This document shows, in pieces, positions 11,984 through 24,664 of a stretch of 64,000 nt of DNA. This DNA comes from Nemania diffusa (lineage: Eukaryota; Ascomycota; Sordariomycetes; Xylariales; Xylariaceae): assembly GCA_038501195.1 (NCBI GenBank), contig JBBPUQ010000007.1:2209501-2273500 (forward strand), read 5' to 3'. The notes under the pieces are model-generated. The model was not told where the DNA came from, searched no databases, and saw only the letters and a program-made list of their open reading frames with translations. Every line of letters begins with the position of its first letter. Position 1 is the first letter of the stretch. The translations under genes and the position numbers were made by a program.

Positions 11984-12779
11984 TGTGATGGGGGGTGGTG
12001 AGTTTGAGTCTGGGTAGAATAGATATGAAGAAAAGATATATATTTAGTGACGGTAGACTGGTGATGAGTGAGCTGAATTGAGTAAAGTGAAGTTGAAGCT
12101 CCCCTTCAATTGATGGAGCTTGGACCAGGTTGTGTATGCTATGACGTTATAGACAGTTTATCATACTTCAAGGCACTGTCTCTAAGTAGCATTTGGGTAT
12201 AGAAATAGTTTGAGATACAGTGCGTGACGAGCATGCCTCACATGGTTATCACCAAGAGAAGATCATTCCAAATCGTTGCTGACTACGCTGCGCAACATAG
12301 ATTCGACTCACATATTACTACACGCACAACACATCAATATTCTCATCTCTCTCCTCAGCTCCGATTCTGGATAGTAGTACTAGCAGCTGTTCTCGTGTAA
12401 AAACAAGACTATAGGGACAGCTACACCCTAGATAAATCAGCAAGTGTCAATAGACGAAAGCCTTGTAAGTATGTAGTTTTACATTTTAGCTAAGCCCACG
12501 CCATCTCATTATGAGCAGTTATTAAAAACCACTTCGTAGTTATACTGGAACCTAGCAATTGGATATACGACTATGAATTCATAGCTATTCTACTCCGTAG
12601 TAGTACCAGATCCTGACAATAATTATAGACGGGACTATAAAACTCGCATATATATAATAAACGCAATACAGTCGGCCTCGAAGGGCCATCAAGCACTTCT
12701 AGCATGCGCCGATAGCGATATACATTGCCACGGAGACGGGGAGAATAACCGACTAATACCAGTACCTCATTCGACTTAC
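11984..12779. other. Intergenic
   Basis: It contains the upstream region of the peroxiredoxin gene. I looked on the minus strand for the missing haem-binding end of the neighbouring P450 relic and did not find a clear one. Confidence 0.45.
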
Positions 12780-14042
12780 CTCACCAGCAGCTTCGAGTTT
12801 CCTCCGCACTCCGCACATAGTCGAGATGCGAAGCAAGGGCTGTCATGTCTCGCCGTGAAGATATCTTGGAACTGAAACTCGTCCGGCTGGCTCCTACCCG
12901 AAAGATCGGCAGCTTATGTCTGCCACAACATGCCGGGTGCCACTTGCGCAGGCCCTCGTCGAGACCCGCGCGGGGATAGCGGTGGCCGAGGCCCGCTTTT
13001 GATGTCCTATCTGCTGGTGAAGGTCGATCGGATCTCGCTGCAAGGCTTCTTGCAATATGCGGGATTGCGCTCAGAGCGGTAGTCGTGGTATCGGACTCCA
13101 TAGTCGGGAGTCAGATCGGCTTGGTCTGGCTTAAATATGCCCCTGTTCATCTAAATAGCACGGGATATGGCGTATGGCTGACCTACGATTATGAGGAGAC
13201 GGGTTAAAGAAGAGGTTGCTCTGCAGAACGTTGCTTACTTCCCCGCTCAGCTCAAATACCTAGAAGTAAAAGTCGCGATCGGGATCGTTCCTCTTTGCCA
13301 CGCGGGAGTCAATGATGCTCTCTAGCAGACGCAGGTATCACTCCCAAGTGATAGAGAAGAGCCTGTGGGAGACTCCGTCGAAGTACAGTCGCGACAAGAA
13401 GAAGGCGTGGTACCAAATGTTGCTCCGGTACAGCCCGAAGGCGATAGCGTCGGCCGCGAAGCGGTTCGCCTCGCGCGTCGAAGTCGTAGCCGAAGCTAAT
13501 CTTGTCGATGATGTCCACCGCCAGGCATCTTGCGCGCTTCATACCGTTGATCGACTGTGAGACCGCAATGTCTCTAAGAGTCATCTCAGATAACCGGCGA
13601 TGTACTTCGTCACTATCGGCCCGAGAGCGCTGCGGTGGCCATGCGGCACTCGGCCTTGTGGGTGTTCTTGTCCCGTGCCGCGAGGCCGTTGTCGATCTTG
13701 TTGCGCACCGAGACACGGTATGTGTGGGTCTTTAATACGCAGTTTTTTTGATATATGTCTTCTCAAGTAACCTGTTCCGATCCCGAGAGCAACTGTGCAG
13801 TATAGGAGGCAGTTTGCCGTGTATTACTGCAACCGTGTTGAAGACTAGGCGGTTTGGTGCTAGAAGTATGTGGTCAGAACCATAGCCTGACTTCGAAGCA
13901 CCAATCTAGGGTCTACGCAGATGCTATTTGCCGTATTTGGCATGGTTCTCGTAGATCGTCAAATGAATATCCTTGCCAAAGGGATAGGAACCAGCGTACC
14001 AATCGGCTGGCTTAGCGAGAACAGGTCCTGGGTAGCTCTGCA
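12780..14042 (-). pseudogene. Decayed cytochrome P450
   Basis: Remnants of one P450 lie in the right order on the minus strand but in changing frames with stops. Near 14035 is the proline-rich hinge SYPGPVLAKPADWYAG, followed by KDIHLTIYENHAKYGK and then a stop. Near 13830 is PNRLVFNTVAV. Near 13720-13640 is YRVSVRNKIDNGLAARDK. Near 13570-13470 is DIIDKISFGYDFDAR. A frameshift follows into RFAADAIAFGLYRSN and LYFDGVSHRLFSITWE, which ends in a stop. Near 13090 is the I-helix-like ESDTTTTALSA, and near 12960 the K-helix ExxR-like LDEGLRKWHP. No intact FxxGxxxCxG haem motif was found downstream. Which P450 family it came from is unknown. It is not connected to the intact P450 at 36-38 kb by obvious sequence similarity. 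Confidence 0.72.
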
Positions 14043-14045
14043 AAG

Positions 14046-14843
14046 GGTGTAGTAGTATCAGGTAAGTGCTGGAGAAGAGGAACTACCTGTTCAGTGAGCA
14101 GTGGGTACCGTAGAATCGGGGACTACGTAGCATGGTACCTAGCACGAATAACGCCACTCCCACGAGACATGGTGTCGACATCACGTCACATTAAGGTGAG
14201 GAGGGGGTTACAACTGCGCTTTCAGCTGGCTGGTGGCTTGGCTGTTTTGAGGCATGTCTCAGCGGAGTGCAGATGCGGTATCTGATATATCAAATGCTCA
14301 GCACAAATGCATCTCAGCCATGGGATTCATTGGCTCTGTGGACTAGCCACTTCACCTAGGTATTTGATATCACCGATATAACCAACCAGACCTTTTTACA
14401 GACAGAGCTCTTCTAGAGCCTCGCATAGTTCGCACGGAGTGTGCTTGTGGCAAACACGTAAATAGATGGATGAAAAATTTAGCCTGTGGCTATGGGTGAT
14501 TTCTCGCGAGGCACGTCGATTGGATTCACTAGATTGTCGAAATTCAAAATGAGGCGTCATAGCTATGTTGCTCGGCGGAGAGTGTCTATTAAAAAACAGT
14601 TGCTAAAGCCAAGTAGGCAACTAACCCAAACCAGTTCGTTATTCGTCAATCTCAAAGAAAAAATAATCATATCGTTCGTTGCTTGGTTCCCCGATCTAAT
14701 AAAGCTTTGCGTGGATGCCGCCTCGTGCGTAGGTACTCTTCCAATATGCATTGTTTTCCGAGATGCTGCCGCTTCGCCATACGCCCAATTTCATGCAGCA
14801 GGATTCTAATTTCAGGTGAGTTCCTAGCAAGAGAAGTTAAGAG
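14046..14843. other. Intergenic
   Basis: Nothing supported. It lies between the P450 relic and the 3' end of the DUF6590 gene. Confidence 0.45.
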
Positions 14844-16080
14844 TCATTGTTTGAGCCCCGCCATTGCGACCTTGTGCATCGATCTAAGGTCGTATTCGGC
14901 CTCCTGTCGGGGCTTAGGCGCCTCTCCTTTCGCTTGTGGCTCTTCGAGTGTCTGCCTCGAACCGTTTGATGGCGCTGATGGTACCCTTCCGGTTGATGAT
15001 CTCCTATAACTCTCCGGCTTCTCTGGTATCTCTGGGCGCTGCTGCTTCACAACAACTTCCGGCTCAACTCTGTCATCCCTTTCGTCATCGGTCGGAACCT
15101 CGTTCAACGTGTACGTATCTGTTCTGTCGCCTTCCATAGCAAGCTGTCTACATTCAGCGCCACCAATGTCACCATCCACGGACTCCATGATGCTCGCCGG
15201 CCTGTGGGTGCTAGCCGCCTTTTCGGCTTGATACTTCTCTAGTGCTGTCCGAAGTATCTGTCGCATAAAAGCCTTGTTGACGTTCCGGCGCACGCGGTCA
15301 AAGTACTTGACCACATCGCCGACAACTAACACATGTGCGTCGTGCTCGACCTGGATAATGTCTGCGTAATTGGCCCTAGAATCTTCCCTTATGCGTAGCC
15401 TTCCTGGCCGTAGCTCGGTACCAACTGGCGAATACTGGAGTTTTGGCCCACCTCTCGGTTGCTCATATCCAGGATTGGGTTCTCCATTGGCGAAGATGAA
15501 TCCTTGCTGAAAGCTGTCGATACCTGGCTTTGCAAATTCGTGCTTGCTGGGGCCACCAGTGGAGATTGGTCTTGTAAGCAGGGTTAGCCGTATGTGACCG
15601 ATGGGAACAGGTAGGCATTGTCCAACCCAAGTGGTGAGAAGAGCGACATGTCTAGTCGTTGTGGTGGCTTCACTTACATGCAGACGCAATGGTGAGGGAA
15701 GCTCTCGCTATGGCGTAGGACGATGAACCGGGTGTACCCAAGACATTTCCATTCCCATTGGAACTCAGCTGCGTCAGCCCATAGGAACTCGAAAACCTGG
15801 AAAGGCGGATTAGCATCATATTGACCTAGTCTAGGTGTATGTTACTCACGTCGCCTATGTGGAGCTTTGACGCAGGCCCTATTTCATATCCCTTGAGGGC
15901 TGAACATCATGTCAGCATAACATGTCGGACCTGGGAAGCATTCATGCCCATTGAGTCGGGATAATGAGAAGAGCTCGACTCACTCAAAGGGTGGTCAGTA
16001 GGGCAGCGCGGTGCCACCTCGGGCAATTCATCCCCATAACCTGAATCACTTCTGAGCGATGATCGATCACGGCGTCCCAT
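14844..16080 (-). CDS. DUF6590 domain protein
   Basis: Protein of unknown function from a family expanded in filamentous ascomycetes. Exons 15984-16080, 15850-15899, 15678-15796 and 14844-15570 give 330 aa with all phases consistent. The DUF6590 domain lies at about residues 43-190. It begins LHIGDVFEFLWAD, continues with YTRFIVLRHSE, the conserved HCVCIPISTGG and KPGIDSFQQGFIF, and ends in ADIIQVEHDAHVLVVGDV. The C-terminal ~130 residues are charged and disordered. A methionine 135 bases further upstream (16215) is in frame; I preferred 16080 because MGRRDRSS begins the compact Arg/Ser-rich N-terminus. In many fungi this domain is found near self/non-self recognition genes, but no NACHT, HET or WD-repeat domain is present here, so no role is claimed. 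Confidence 0.82.
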
Positions 16081-18455
16081 CTCTGACGAGACAGAAGGTC
16101 TTGACAGGGAAATAAGAGAGGGTAGAAGAGGAGAAAAAGAGTCAGAGTCGGCGAGAATCTCGAGATTTTTAGAGAGATGACTAGACTGTAGCAGAAGAAG
16201 CCTGGTCCCAGTCATGAGACAGCCATCTAGGTATCTCTGGGACCATGGCCACCCTCTATCTAGGGTCTTGTCTGGGGGGGCGGGTCAGGGTATGTCTGAA
16301 ATGCCAGCTGGTTGATGGGTGATGCCCAACATCGTGGCTCCACCAAGATGCGTCGGCTGCGATGTCAATGGTCGTGAGACTCTGCAACTCCACCGTGGAC
16401 GGCCCATGCAGCTCCACGACGGTTATACGGGGAGCTGATGGGCGAGGAAGAATATTGTTGGAAGATAATTAACGGTCTTCGGTGAGGCGAGTATTGGCGG
16501 GCGGTGTGGATCTGGGCCCCGTTTGTATGGCGAGCCTGGCCACCAGCAAGCGGCCACGATTGTCACCGCCATTTGATTTAGGGAAAGCGATCAGGGGCAA
16601 CGCATGGGACTGCCATAGCGTAGGCAGATAATACACTGTAGTCTGACGGTCGGTAATATAGATGGAATACTAGAGCCAATGTATGCGTACATATTATCCA
16701 GCATCGCCACATGGGGTCAATAACTACTACTGTGTTAGTACGTATGTAAGTAATAATGTAAGGAGTCGGCCGATTTACCAGCCACTCGCTCCCCTATCTA
16801 GCAGTTACTTAAAAATGCTCCAGAGCCACCATAACCAATCTCTTTATCCTGGCATACTCGTCTTTATGTCATTTCCCGCCGAATGGAAGAAATGGTATGC
16901 TATCAAGTCAGAAATTGAGCCTACCAAATCAATTGCGAGCCACATGATACGCGAGGATCGGCCGACTTACGTATGTATGAACGAGGAGAGGATTCGTGGT
17001 TGTGGTCGTGGATTTAATTACCTATCGACTCGTCCTAGATTCGACACTATGCAGTTATAAGTCGCCACCATCTCAAGCGGCCATCTAAAAGCAGTCGCAG
17101 CAATAGTCGAATATCCGTCTTCAACGTGGTCGACGCGCGCTTCTCCCCTCTTCACGCGATTGGAATGAAAATGGAACGTGACCCTCAACCGAGATGGACC
17201 CGACATGAGAGATGCGTTGTCGCTGGAAGTCTAATGATACCCAGACATACCCAAATGCCGAGCAGCGTCAATGATAAACGCGATCTACAGCATGCCAGCA
17301 CTTCTCGGCTTCTATGAAACCCATTATGTCGGAGGGTTTTATTCCAATTGCGAGCAGGTACATTATGAGGTGCGTGAATGAAGTCCCAGGCTTCGAGTCC
17401 ACGAATGAAGCGAAGAGCGCGGCATCCACAAGTATACTACCTACTTGTCTAGGTGGTACATTATGTTTGGAATACCAGTTATTGTGAATATCGCTTGTGG
17501 GCTATGAAGGGGGAAAAGAAGCAGAAATGGAAAGAAACAGATCATAAGCAGGCAGGCCTGCATGCATCGGAATCCGGATTATACACAGAGTTGACTGGAA
17601 GGAAGTGTTGGTTTGCACCGGTTGCAGAGGAGCCGCCGCAGAGGAGTGGACATTGATGCTGCAGGACTTATTCCGGGGGGGCCGGCACCGGCGCGAGGGG
17701 TCGGTCCTGGCCAGATATACCACTATATTGAAATATAGGACTCGATACAACCAAATTATATTAGCAAATTTCTAACACTTCTCATAGGTACGGTGTGCCG
17801 AGGTAGTTATTTCATAGCTAATACATACTATAATCTTGAAAAAAACCAGACACGTTTTATTCGTAGACCATGTCAGTAGGTAATTATGTCGAGAAAATGG
17901 TACTCTGCACAACAAGACAGCCTGAGGGCCTACGTTAGGTACCCTAGGTAAGTAGTTGAGCTAAGTCAACTGCAACACCCGCAGAGAGTTCGGGGAACTG
18001 CAACACGGCGTTCTTACAGGGAGTTCTTACCTACTGTACACTATCTATCCTGTACCCTGGATGGTAAAGATGCGGACAGGTGCTGGGCAGATCTACCGGA
18101 CCGGGGGCTGCTGCAGGACGCCCGAGACTGACGTATGCCTATGATTTAGGACCCCTCCACTTCCCCCAATAGCTTCCTACCTAGTAATATGGGGGACCGT
18201 CGAAGCTCCGAGCTTCAAAGGTTAGCCAGAAGACGCCATTCTGTCATGGGATCGCAAAATTCCCGCGTTCAGATAATGCGCCACAGGTAACCTCTCTAGA
18301 TTGTAAATGCACCGTGTTTTTGGCTATCTGCCTTGCATCCCGAGACTTATTCCAATCTCTCTCTACCCAATCGCCGAGCCTCCCATCGACAGACGCGACC
18401 ATCGAAGACACTCTCGACCATAGGCCAACATGGTCACTTCCACACCGAAACCAAG
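16081..18455. other. Divergent intergenic region, DUF6590 / ATM1
   Basis: About 2.4 kb between two divergently transcribed genes, presumably holding both promoters. I see no gene, tRNA or clear repeat. A TAGGTACC-type word occurs near 17935. Confidence 0.45.
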
Positions 18456-20721
18456 ATGATATCGAGAAACTTGACGCGGACAAGACCTCCGTGTACCGTT
18501 TCCCTCGGCCCAAATCGAATAGTGTTCAACCTCCCTCTCTCTTACACACACATATATCTCCGATGCCCGACCCAGCCATTCCGAGGCGCGACACGAGTGC
18601 TCACGACCTCACAATGCCTTTCCCGACGACCCCAGGTGTCCCAAACTGATCGCCCAAAGTTATACCATGCCTCAAAGCATGCTGCCTTTGGCTCCTACGC
18701 CGAGGGCAAGAAACCAGACAACAAGCCCGGGAATGCCCAGAAGGACCCCTTGGCCGTCGACGACAAGAGCGTCCAGGAACAGCGCAAGGCGGACTGGGCA
18801 ATAATGAAACAAATGGCGCATTATCTCTGGCCCAAAGGCAAAGGCAGCATGGACACGAAACTGCGTGTATCCATAGCTGTCGCCCTGCTTGTAGGAGCCA
18901 AGGTACTAAATGTGCAGGTGCCGTTTTATTTCAAGAGTATTGTCGATGCGATGAACATAGATATTGGCGTGACTGGTGGTACCGCTGCTACGATTGCTGG
19001 GAGCATGATACTGGCATACGGCGCGACACGGATCACCGCAACAATATTTCAGGAAGTGCGTAACGCTGTCTTCGCGTCAGTGGCCCAGAAAGCGATTCGT
19101 AAAGTCGCATGCGATGTCTTTGACCATTTGCTCCGGCTCGATCTAAATTTCCATCTAACTAAACAAACTGGTGGCCTCACGAGGGCAATTGACCGAGGCA
19201 CGAAAGGAATTAGCTTCTTATTAACGAGTATGGTATTTCATATCGTTCCAACTGCCCTGGAAATCGGTATGGTGTGCGGCATCCTGACATGGCAGTACGG
19301 TGTCAGCTACGCCGCCATCACGCTCGCTACCATGTCAGCATATACGGCTTTTACTATATGGACGACAGCCTGGAGAACCAAATTTCGACGCCAAGCTAAT
19401 GCTGCTGACAACAAGGCTTCGACTGTGGCAGTTGATTCCCTGATCAACTTTGAAGCTGTCAAATACTTTAACAACGAGAAATTTGAGGTTGCGCGATACG
19501 ACAAGGCTCTTCGGGACTACGAGAAGAGTTCAATCAAAGTCGCCACGTCTCTAGCATTACTGAACAGCGGGCAGAACATCATATTCTCCAGCGCATTGAC
19601 AGGCATGATGTACCTTGCAGCAAACGGTGTGGCCGAAGGGTCTTTGACAGTTGGTGACTTAGTCATGGTAAACCAGCTAGTCTTCCAACTCTCTGTTCCA
19701 CTCAATTTCCTTGGGACAGTTTATCGGGAGCTTAGGCAGTCTCTGTTGGACATGGAGACTCTATTCAACTTACAGAAAGTAAATGTCTCTATCAAAGAAG
19801 CTCCAGACGCGAAACCCCTGTTTCTTTCACAGGGCGGCCATATCAAGTTCGAAAATGTTACATTTGGATACGTTAAAGAACGTCCAATTTTGCGGGACCT
19901 GACTTTGACTATACCCGCTGGCAAGAAAGTTGCCATTGTTGGCCCAAGCGGATGCGGAAAGTCAACGATTCTGCGCCTCTTGTTCCGCTACTACGACGTA
20001 GAGTCGGGCCGGATATTGATCGACGACCAGGATGTCCGCGACGTCAAGCTTGACTCGCTCCGGGAATCTATTGGCATGGTCCCTCAAGACACCCCTCTAT
20101 TTAACGACACGGTTGGGCATAATATTCGATATGGTAATCTATCCGCACCGGAATCACAGGTCATTGCAGCGGCACAGCGCGCCCGAGTACACGATATAAT
20201 CACGACTTGGCCTCAAGGATACGACACTAAAGTCGGTGAAAGAGGCATGATGATTAGCGGCGGAGAGAAGCAACGTCTGGCTGTGTCCCGGTTACTACTC
20301 AAGGATCCTCCACTTCTTTTCTTCGATGAAGCTACTAGCGCTCTTGACACACATACAGAGCAGACCCTCATGCAAAACATCAACAGCATCCTCCGAGAGA
20401 AGGCTAGAACTAGCGTCTTTATCGCCCATCGTCTGCGGACTATCTACGATGCTGATCTCATCATTGTATTAAAGGAAGGCAGAGTTGCGGAGCAAGGCAC
20501 GCACAAGGACCTCATTGACCGAGGAGGACTTTACTCAGAATTATGGAGTGGTAAGTCTCTTTATATCATCTTTTATAGTTCTGAATCCCAACATATTAAC
20601 TCTGTCATCAATAGCGCAAGAAACGTGGTCGTCCAACGACGAGACAGAGAAAGAGGTAACGGTCGGTAACAGTATAGAAACAAGGCAGGCTAAGCCCGAG
20701 CCGAAGCGCTCTCAAACTTAG
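18456..20721 (+). CDS. ATM1: Mitochondrial ABC transporter Atm1
   Basis: Inner-membrane half-transporter that exports a glutathione-linked sulfur compound needed for cytosolic iron-sulfur protein assembly. Exons 18456-20550 and 20615-20721 (64-nt intron) give 733 aa. The first in-frame ATG is at 18456 and starts an Arg/Ser/Thr-rich presequence ([13 protein letters not shown]). The membrane domain spans about 130-430. The nucleotide-binding domain carries Walker [10 protein letters not shown] (~residue 500), the signature ISGGEKQR (~600), Walker [13 protein letters not shown] (~620) and the H-loop FIAHRLR. The glutathione-site region [11 protein letters not shown] is also typical. Exon 2 supplies the polar tail [15 protein letters not shown]; without the splice the frame would run into unrelated sequence. 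Length and order match the family. Housekeeping gene. Confidence 0.95.
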
Positions 20722-21739
20722 AGGGTGAATGCATCTCTCGATCTATTGTGTACATCACGGGGTTAAACTAGATATGAGATACCCAAAAGTCACATCTTCC
20801 TCATAGGATAACAAAACTAGCATTTTTTGAGACGTACTTTAGCAGGATTCCTATTGAAGATAAAACTCGTCACAACTAGTAAAGCCGCAAGAATCTCGGC
20901 CATTAGTTCCCTCGAGATTCTCCTTTTGCTTTTTGACTAATTGTAGCATAGATAGTTCAATGGAGGTCATTACTAAATATCCCCTAGCGTCTGGATCTAA
21001 TATGCAATGCTCATAAATTGCCAATTCATTCGATAGAGTTGTTAGTGTCTAATTCAAAGGTAATGGCCTAAGCAAACGTCGAGCAAGGAGATTTCGCAAA
21101 GGAAACAAAGTGCAGGTCCTCTTCGCTGGACAGGAAGATTCACGGCTACGAGGTAGCTAAGTTAACTAGTCACTTCCATGGAGATAGATTCTCTATTTAG
21201 AGGAGTTGGGTATTGCCTCTGTACTAGAAGGACCCGGGATGTGCCAACAGACTGTCTCACGATGTTGATATTATCGAGTTTATACATCTACTAGCGAGAA
21301 CTGTAGAACCTAAAAGCCCTGTATAGGAGAGAATAAAACTGTATTTCTATGTGATATATCGCATGTGTATGTACCAGAAATTACTTTTCATTTAGTCTTC
21401 GAATCTTATTTGATCTACTTACTTTTAAGTCACTTCTGTCAACTTAAAAACAGTTAAAACTCACATCTAGTTTCACAAGCGAACAATGACAACGACATAC
21501 ATCATCAATGTCCAAAAGGCGGAAACATTCTACAAGACACATAATGAGAAATAGCTGTTTCATAGAACAATCTTATGAAAGGTGTGAGTATAAATACCCC
21601 TCTTACCTTCGAATAGGTAAGTTATTACTTAAAGTGTCTATAAATTCTAAACTGAGTCAACATTAAGCCAAGTCAAAGAGACACCACGATCGACAAAATA
21701 AGAACTTTGAGCATAGGTTACAAGATAGGTTTGGCCAGC
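20722..21739. other. Intergenic
   Basis: No supported feature. Confidence 0.45.
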
Positions 21740-21943
21740 ATGTCATCGCCTTACACTCTCGGTTCTACTCCCACCACGGCTGCAAATCTCAGCCAAGCCG
21801 CTATAGATGGTACTACAGCCTGTATCCTTATAGTTTTGGCTGCCCTTCTCATATCTGCTAGCGCACTGGCGTATAAATATCGCTACTGCTACCCTGTATG
21901 GGAACAGAAGCGGAGCGGTAGGGAGAGCGAGAGTTACATATAA
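21740..21943 (+). CDS. Small single-pass membrane protein, unknown
   Basis: 67 aa, single exon. A Ser/Thr-rich N-terminus (MSSPYTLGSTPTTAA) is followed by one hydrophobic helix (~24-46, ACILIVLAALLISASALAY) and then a short basic tail with Tyr and Cys (KYRYCYP, KRSGRES). The pattern suggests type III or N-out/C-in insertion by the positive-inside rule. I do not recognise a family. An in-frame ATG 33 bases upstream (21707) is possible. It sits 0.4 kb upstream of another single-helix protein in the same orientation, so the two may be related in role, but their sequences are not obviously alike. It could be a chance frame; the clean helix plus basic stop-transfer tail is the only evidence. Confidence 0.4.
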   Translation: MSSPYTLGSTPTTAANLSQAAIDGTTACILIVLAALLISASALAYKYRYCYPVWEQKRSGRESESYI

Positions 21944-22354
21944 GCAAAATAGATAAATGTAGAGTAGAATAAGAAAGACAGTTACATAGGTACCTTTACT
22001 GCCATTCCGCCCCTCCTGCCCCTCTGTCTTTGACCCTTTGTGATAAACAAAGGCGGAAACGATTCTATTGTGTCATTAAGTAGTTGTTTGATTGAGCCCT
22101 TTCGAATTTGTTCTAAATACAATCCCTTATATCTCAATCTCATGACTTGAAACTCATGTCTTGAAACTATACACGGAATCGGGCTTCTCATATATATAAG
22201 CAGTGACTTTAGCAGTCCCAGCAACTCATTAATGAATAGTATCCCCATCATACCCATACCTTCAGAACTTCCCATTAAGACTTAGCTATTCGGGCTTAGA
22301 ACGGAGTTTCTGTATACTGTCAACTGCTTAAGACCTGCCATTGCATCTGTCACC
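21944..22354. other. Intergenic
   Basis: Short spacer between the two membrane-protein genes. An opposing frame of about 97 codons here lacks any recognisable motif and was not accepted. Confidence 0.4.
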
Positions 22355-22861
22355 ATGGAGGCTAGTCTCCTTCACCCTCGAGTAGCAGAATGGGTAAAAA
22401 ACCCATATATGATAGCCTACATAGTAGTCTCCAGCGTTATGATCGCTCTGCTTCTTATCCATCTCGTTCTCAGTTGCACTATATGTCGGGTTTGGCGCCA
22501 AAAGCGAAAGGATGCAAATGTCGACCCCGAACAACAAGGGCCCATCGACCCTCGTCCATATGAGCGCGCTGTCCCAGCCCCCGGCTGCCTCGACCCAGGC
22601 AGCTTTGCCGAGTCTCCCACAAATAGTCGGTCTGGCGATACATTTGAAGAAATCGATCTGTCCGATGGCGTTAAGACAGCTCACGCGGTACCAGTGACGC
22701 ACGTTCAGAAGGAGCCGCAGGCCGATGACACACCGCGTTCGATCCTCCGTGAGGACCGACCCCAGGGCCCGCCGTTCTTCACCTTACGTACCGTTCAGCT
22801 AAGTCCGCGGTCTAAAGGTGTGACTTTCGCCCCAACTCCGCGAGTCTTTGCTCCTGCCTAG
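22355..22861 (+). CDS. Single-pass membrane protein with disordered cytosolic tail
   Basis: 168 aa, single exon, with a strong start context (CACCATGG). One hydrophobic helix at about 20-45 (YIVVSSVMIALLLIHLVL) is followed by CTICRVWRQKRK, a Cys- and Arg/Lys-rich border that would hold the tail in the cytosol and might be palmitoylated. The remaining ~115 residues are Pro/Ser/Asp-rich, with a short basic element near the C-terminus (SPRSKGVTFAPTPR). No family recognised. The neighbouring 67-aa frame has a similar plan of one helix then a basic border. Confidence 0.6.
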   Translation: MEASLLHPRVAEWVKNPYMIAYIVVSSVMIALLLIHLVLSCTICRVWRQKRKDANVDPEQQGPIDPRPYERAVPAPGCLDPGSFAESPTNSRSGDTFEEIDLSDGVKTAHAVPVTHVQKEPQADDTPRSILREDRPQGPPFFTLRTVQLSPRSKGVTFAPTPRVFAPA

Positions 22862-24664
22862 TGTAGGCCAAGGGGCGTTAGTACGACTACCTTGTTAGAT
22901 ATTAGAAAATAAATTGACGATGTAACGTTAACCATATCTGAAATGAATTCATTATTTCCTATTGCATGTGAATGTGACTATGTGATGTACGAACTACGAA
23001 GTTGTGTGAATAAGGTGCCTATAATGAGTTGGATTGAAAGGTCGAGAGGGGAGGTTAGTTACATGCTCGCGACTTGAGACGCACTCATTAATTGTCATGT
23101 TAGCCATAGTAATTTTGCCTCTATTTTATGTAAATATATCAACTCAGTCTCATATATCAAACTCTCGACTTTCTCTGTACTTACAGCCGTCTTGTTCTTG
23201 TTCTCACAAAAGTCTCCGGTGCTTTCGCTGGTCTTAGTTCCAACATGGCCTTCTTAATCTCCGCCAGTCAGACGGGCGCTAAGCGACATATTAGTCCAGT
23301 TTGCCCCTCACTTATTTCTAATCTCGAACCCGATTAGACCTTATAGGTATTCACTATCGTAAGCACTATGGCGGGGATCGGAAGGCTCATTTCTCGCTTG
23401 GGGGCATTCGTCTAGGATGCGATGGTTAGGACTCTTGTTTGTATTGCCGTTTTTCTTCTTGCGTACATAGTATTTCGTCTTGATCTTTTGCACTAGGCAT
23501 TTCTATGTCTTGTTGATTTGGAGCGGGATAGCCGGCTTCCGTATAATAAGGATAGTGGATATTAAAAAAAAAGATGCTTAAACTAGGGTCGGAGATTTAC
23601 TAGCGTGGTGATCTACCTTCGCTATGCGCGTGTTTCTACATAACTAGTCTAGTAGGTTGTCTAGAACTCGATACGGACTCGGATTTCAGTATTGACGTAG
23701 TGATATACACGTACGCATATGGTAACCTATTACACGGAACCCAAGCCTGTGGATTGGGGTGCCCAGTTCTACCCTTGCTAATATGTATGCGAGCGGCGAG
23801 TACCTCTGTAACTCCCTGCACCTACCATGTGGACATATGCATAAGCCCAAATATAGAGCTCTGTTGAGTCTGGGAACATTTAGTTCTTCAACCTGGTTAG
23901 GGAGTTATAAGACATTATGGCGCTCTTGCTTATTCATGAATCGCGAATATTATTCATGAATCACGAATATACAGGCACTGGTTTGGTCTTAAGCCTAACT
24001 GAAACTTATGTTAGGTATTTGTGTTTGTATGTACTAAGTAGGGTTCCCCTCATGGAAGAGAACTGTTAGCCACCGTGCATCAAGAAAAGATCTGGGACTA
24101 GATTAGCGTTGCTGACAGTCAGCAATGATACCTGTTGATATTTCTTTTCATGTAGGTACTAACAATACATGAGGGGCAAGAGTTATAAAAACTCTCTTTG
24201 GTAGCTGCGGCGCAAGTCTGTGCGGGGACTGTGACGCTACTAGAATGCCAAGGTGACTACTCATATGCAGATCAAGAAAGTTGGTTGCCAACAGTAGGCT
24301 ACAGTAGAGTACGCATCATCCAAGCGAACAAGAGACGACGACCAACGAGCCATGCTGTTATATTCTGTATGACTTTTAGCGTAAGAGAAACGCCGATCAG
24401 CTACCTTACGAAATATTGACAAAGATATGGCAAATCCGTTGCCATCATGTTGAACACTCAGGTACACTTAAGACACAATGAGAATAAATATTGAAGGGAT
24501 TACTAATCTATCTATATAATAACGTTGATTAACGAGTCCTCCCCTTCATCTACTGTTAGATGCCGTTCGTAACGGAAGCTTTGCTGAACTACAAAAATCT
24601 AAAACCTTGCCAGTACCAGTGAAATGAAGCTGATAGAAGCATTGTCTTTAAACCCGTATGAAGC
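22862..24664. other. Intergenic with small hairpin-forming repeats
   Basis: No gene supported. Near 23930-23970 a 20-bp unit containing ATTCATGAAT occurs twice in tandem. At about 24046 and 24170 the word CCCCTCATG appears in inverted orientation around a perfect 17-bp palindrome. Confidence 0.45.
24109..24125. repeat. Perfect palindrome TTGCTGAC-A-GTCAGCAA
   Basis: 8-bp arms and a single-base centre. It lies between inverted CCCCTCATG words about 120 bp apart. It may be a relic of a short foldback element, but no target duplication is visible. Confidence 0.5.

Noticed and set aside
12541..12780. Haem-binding loop of the P450 relic (FSPSPWQC on the minus strand)
   Set aside because: Only a vague resemblance to FxxGxRxCxG, needing several substitutions, so it was not included as evidence.
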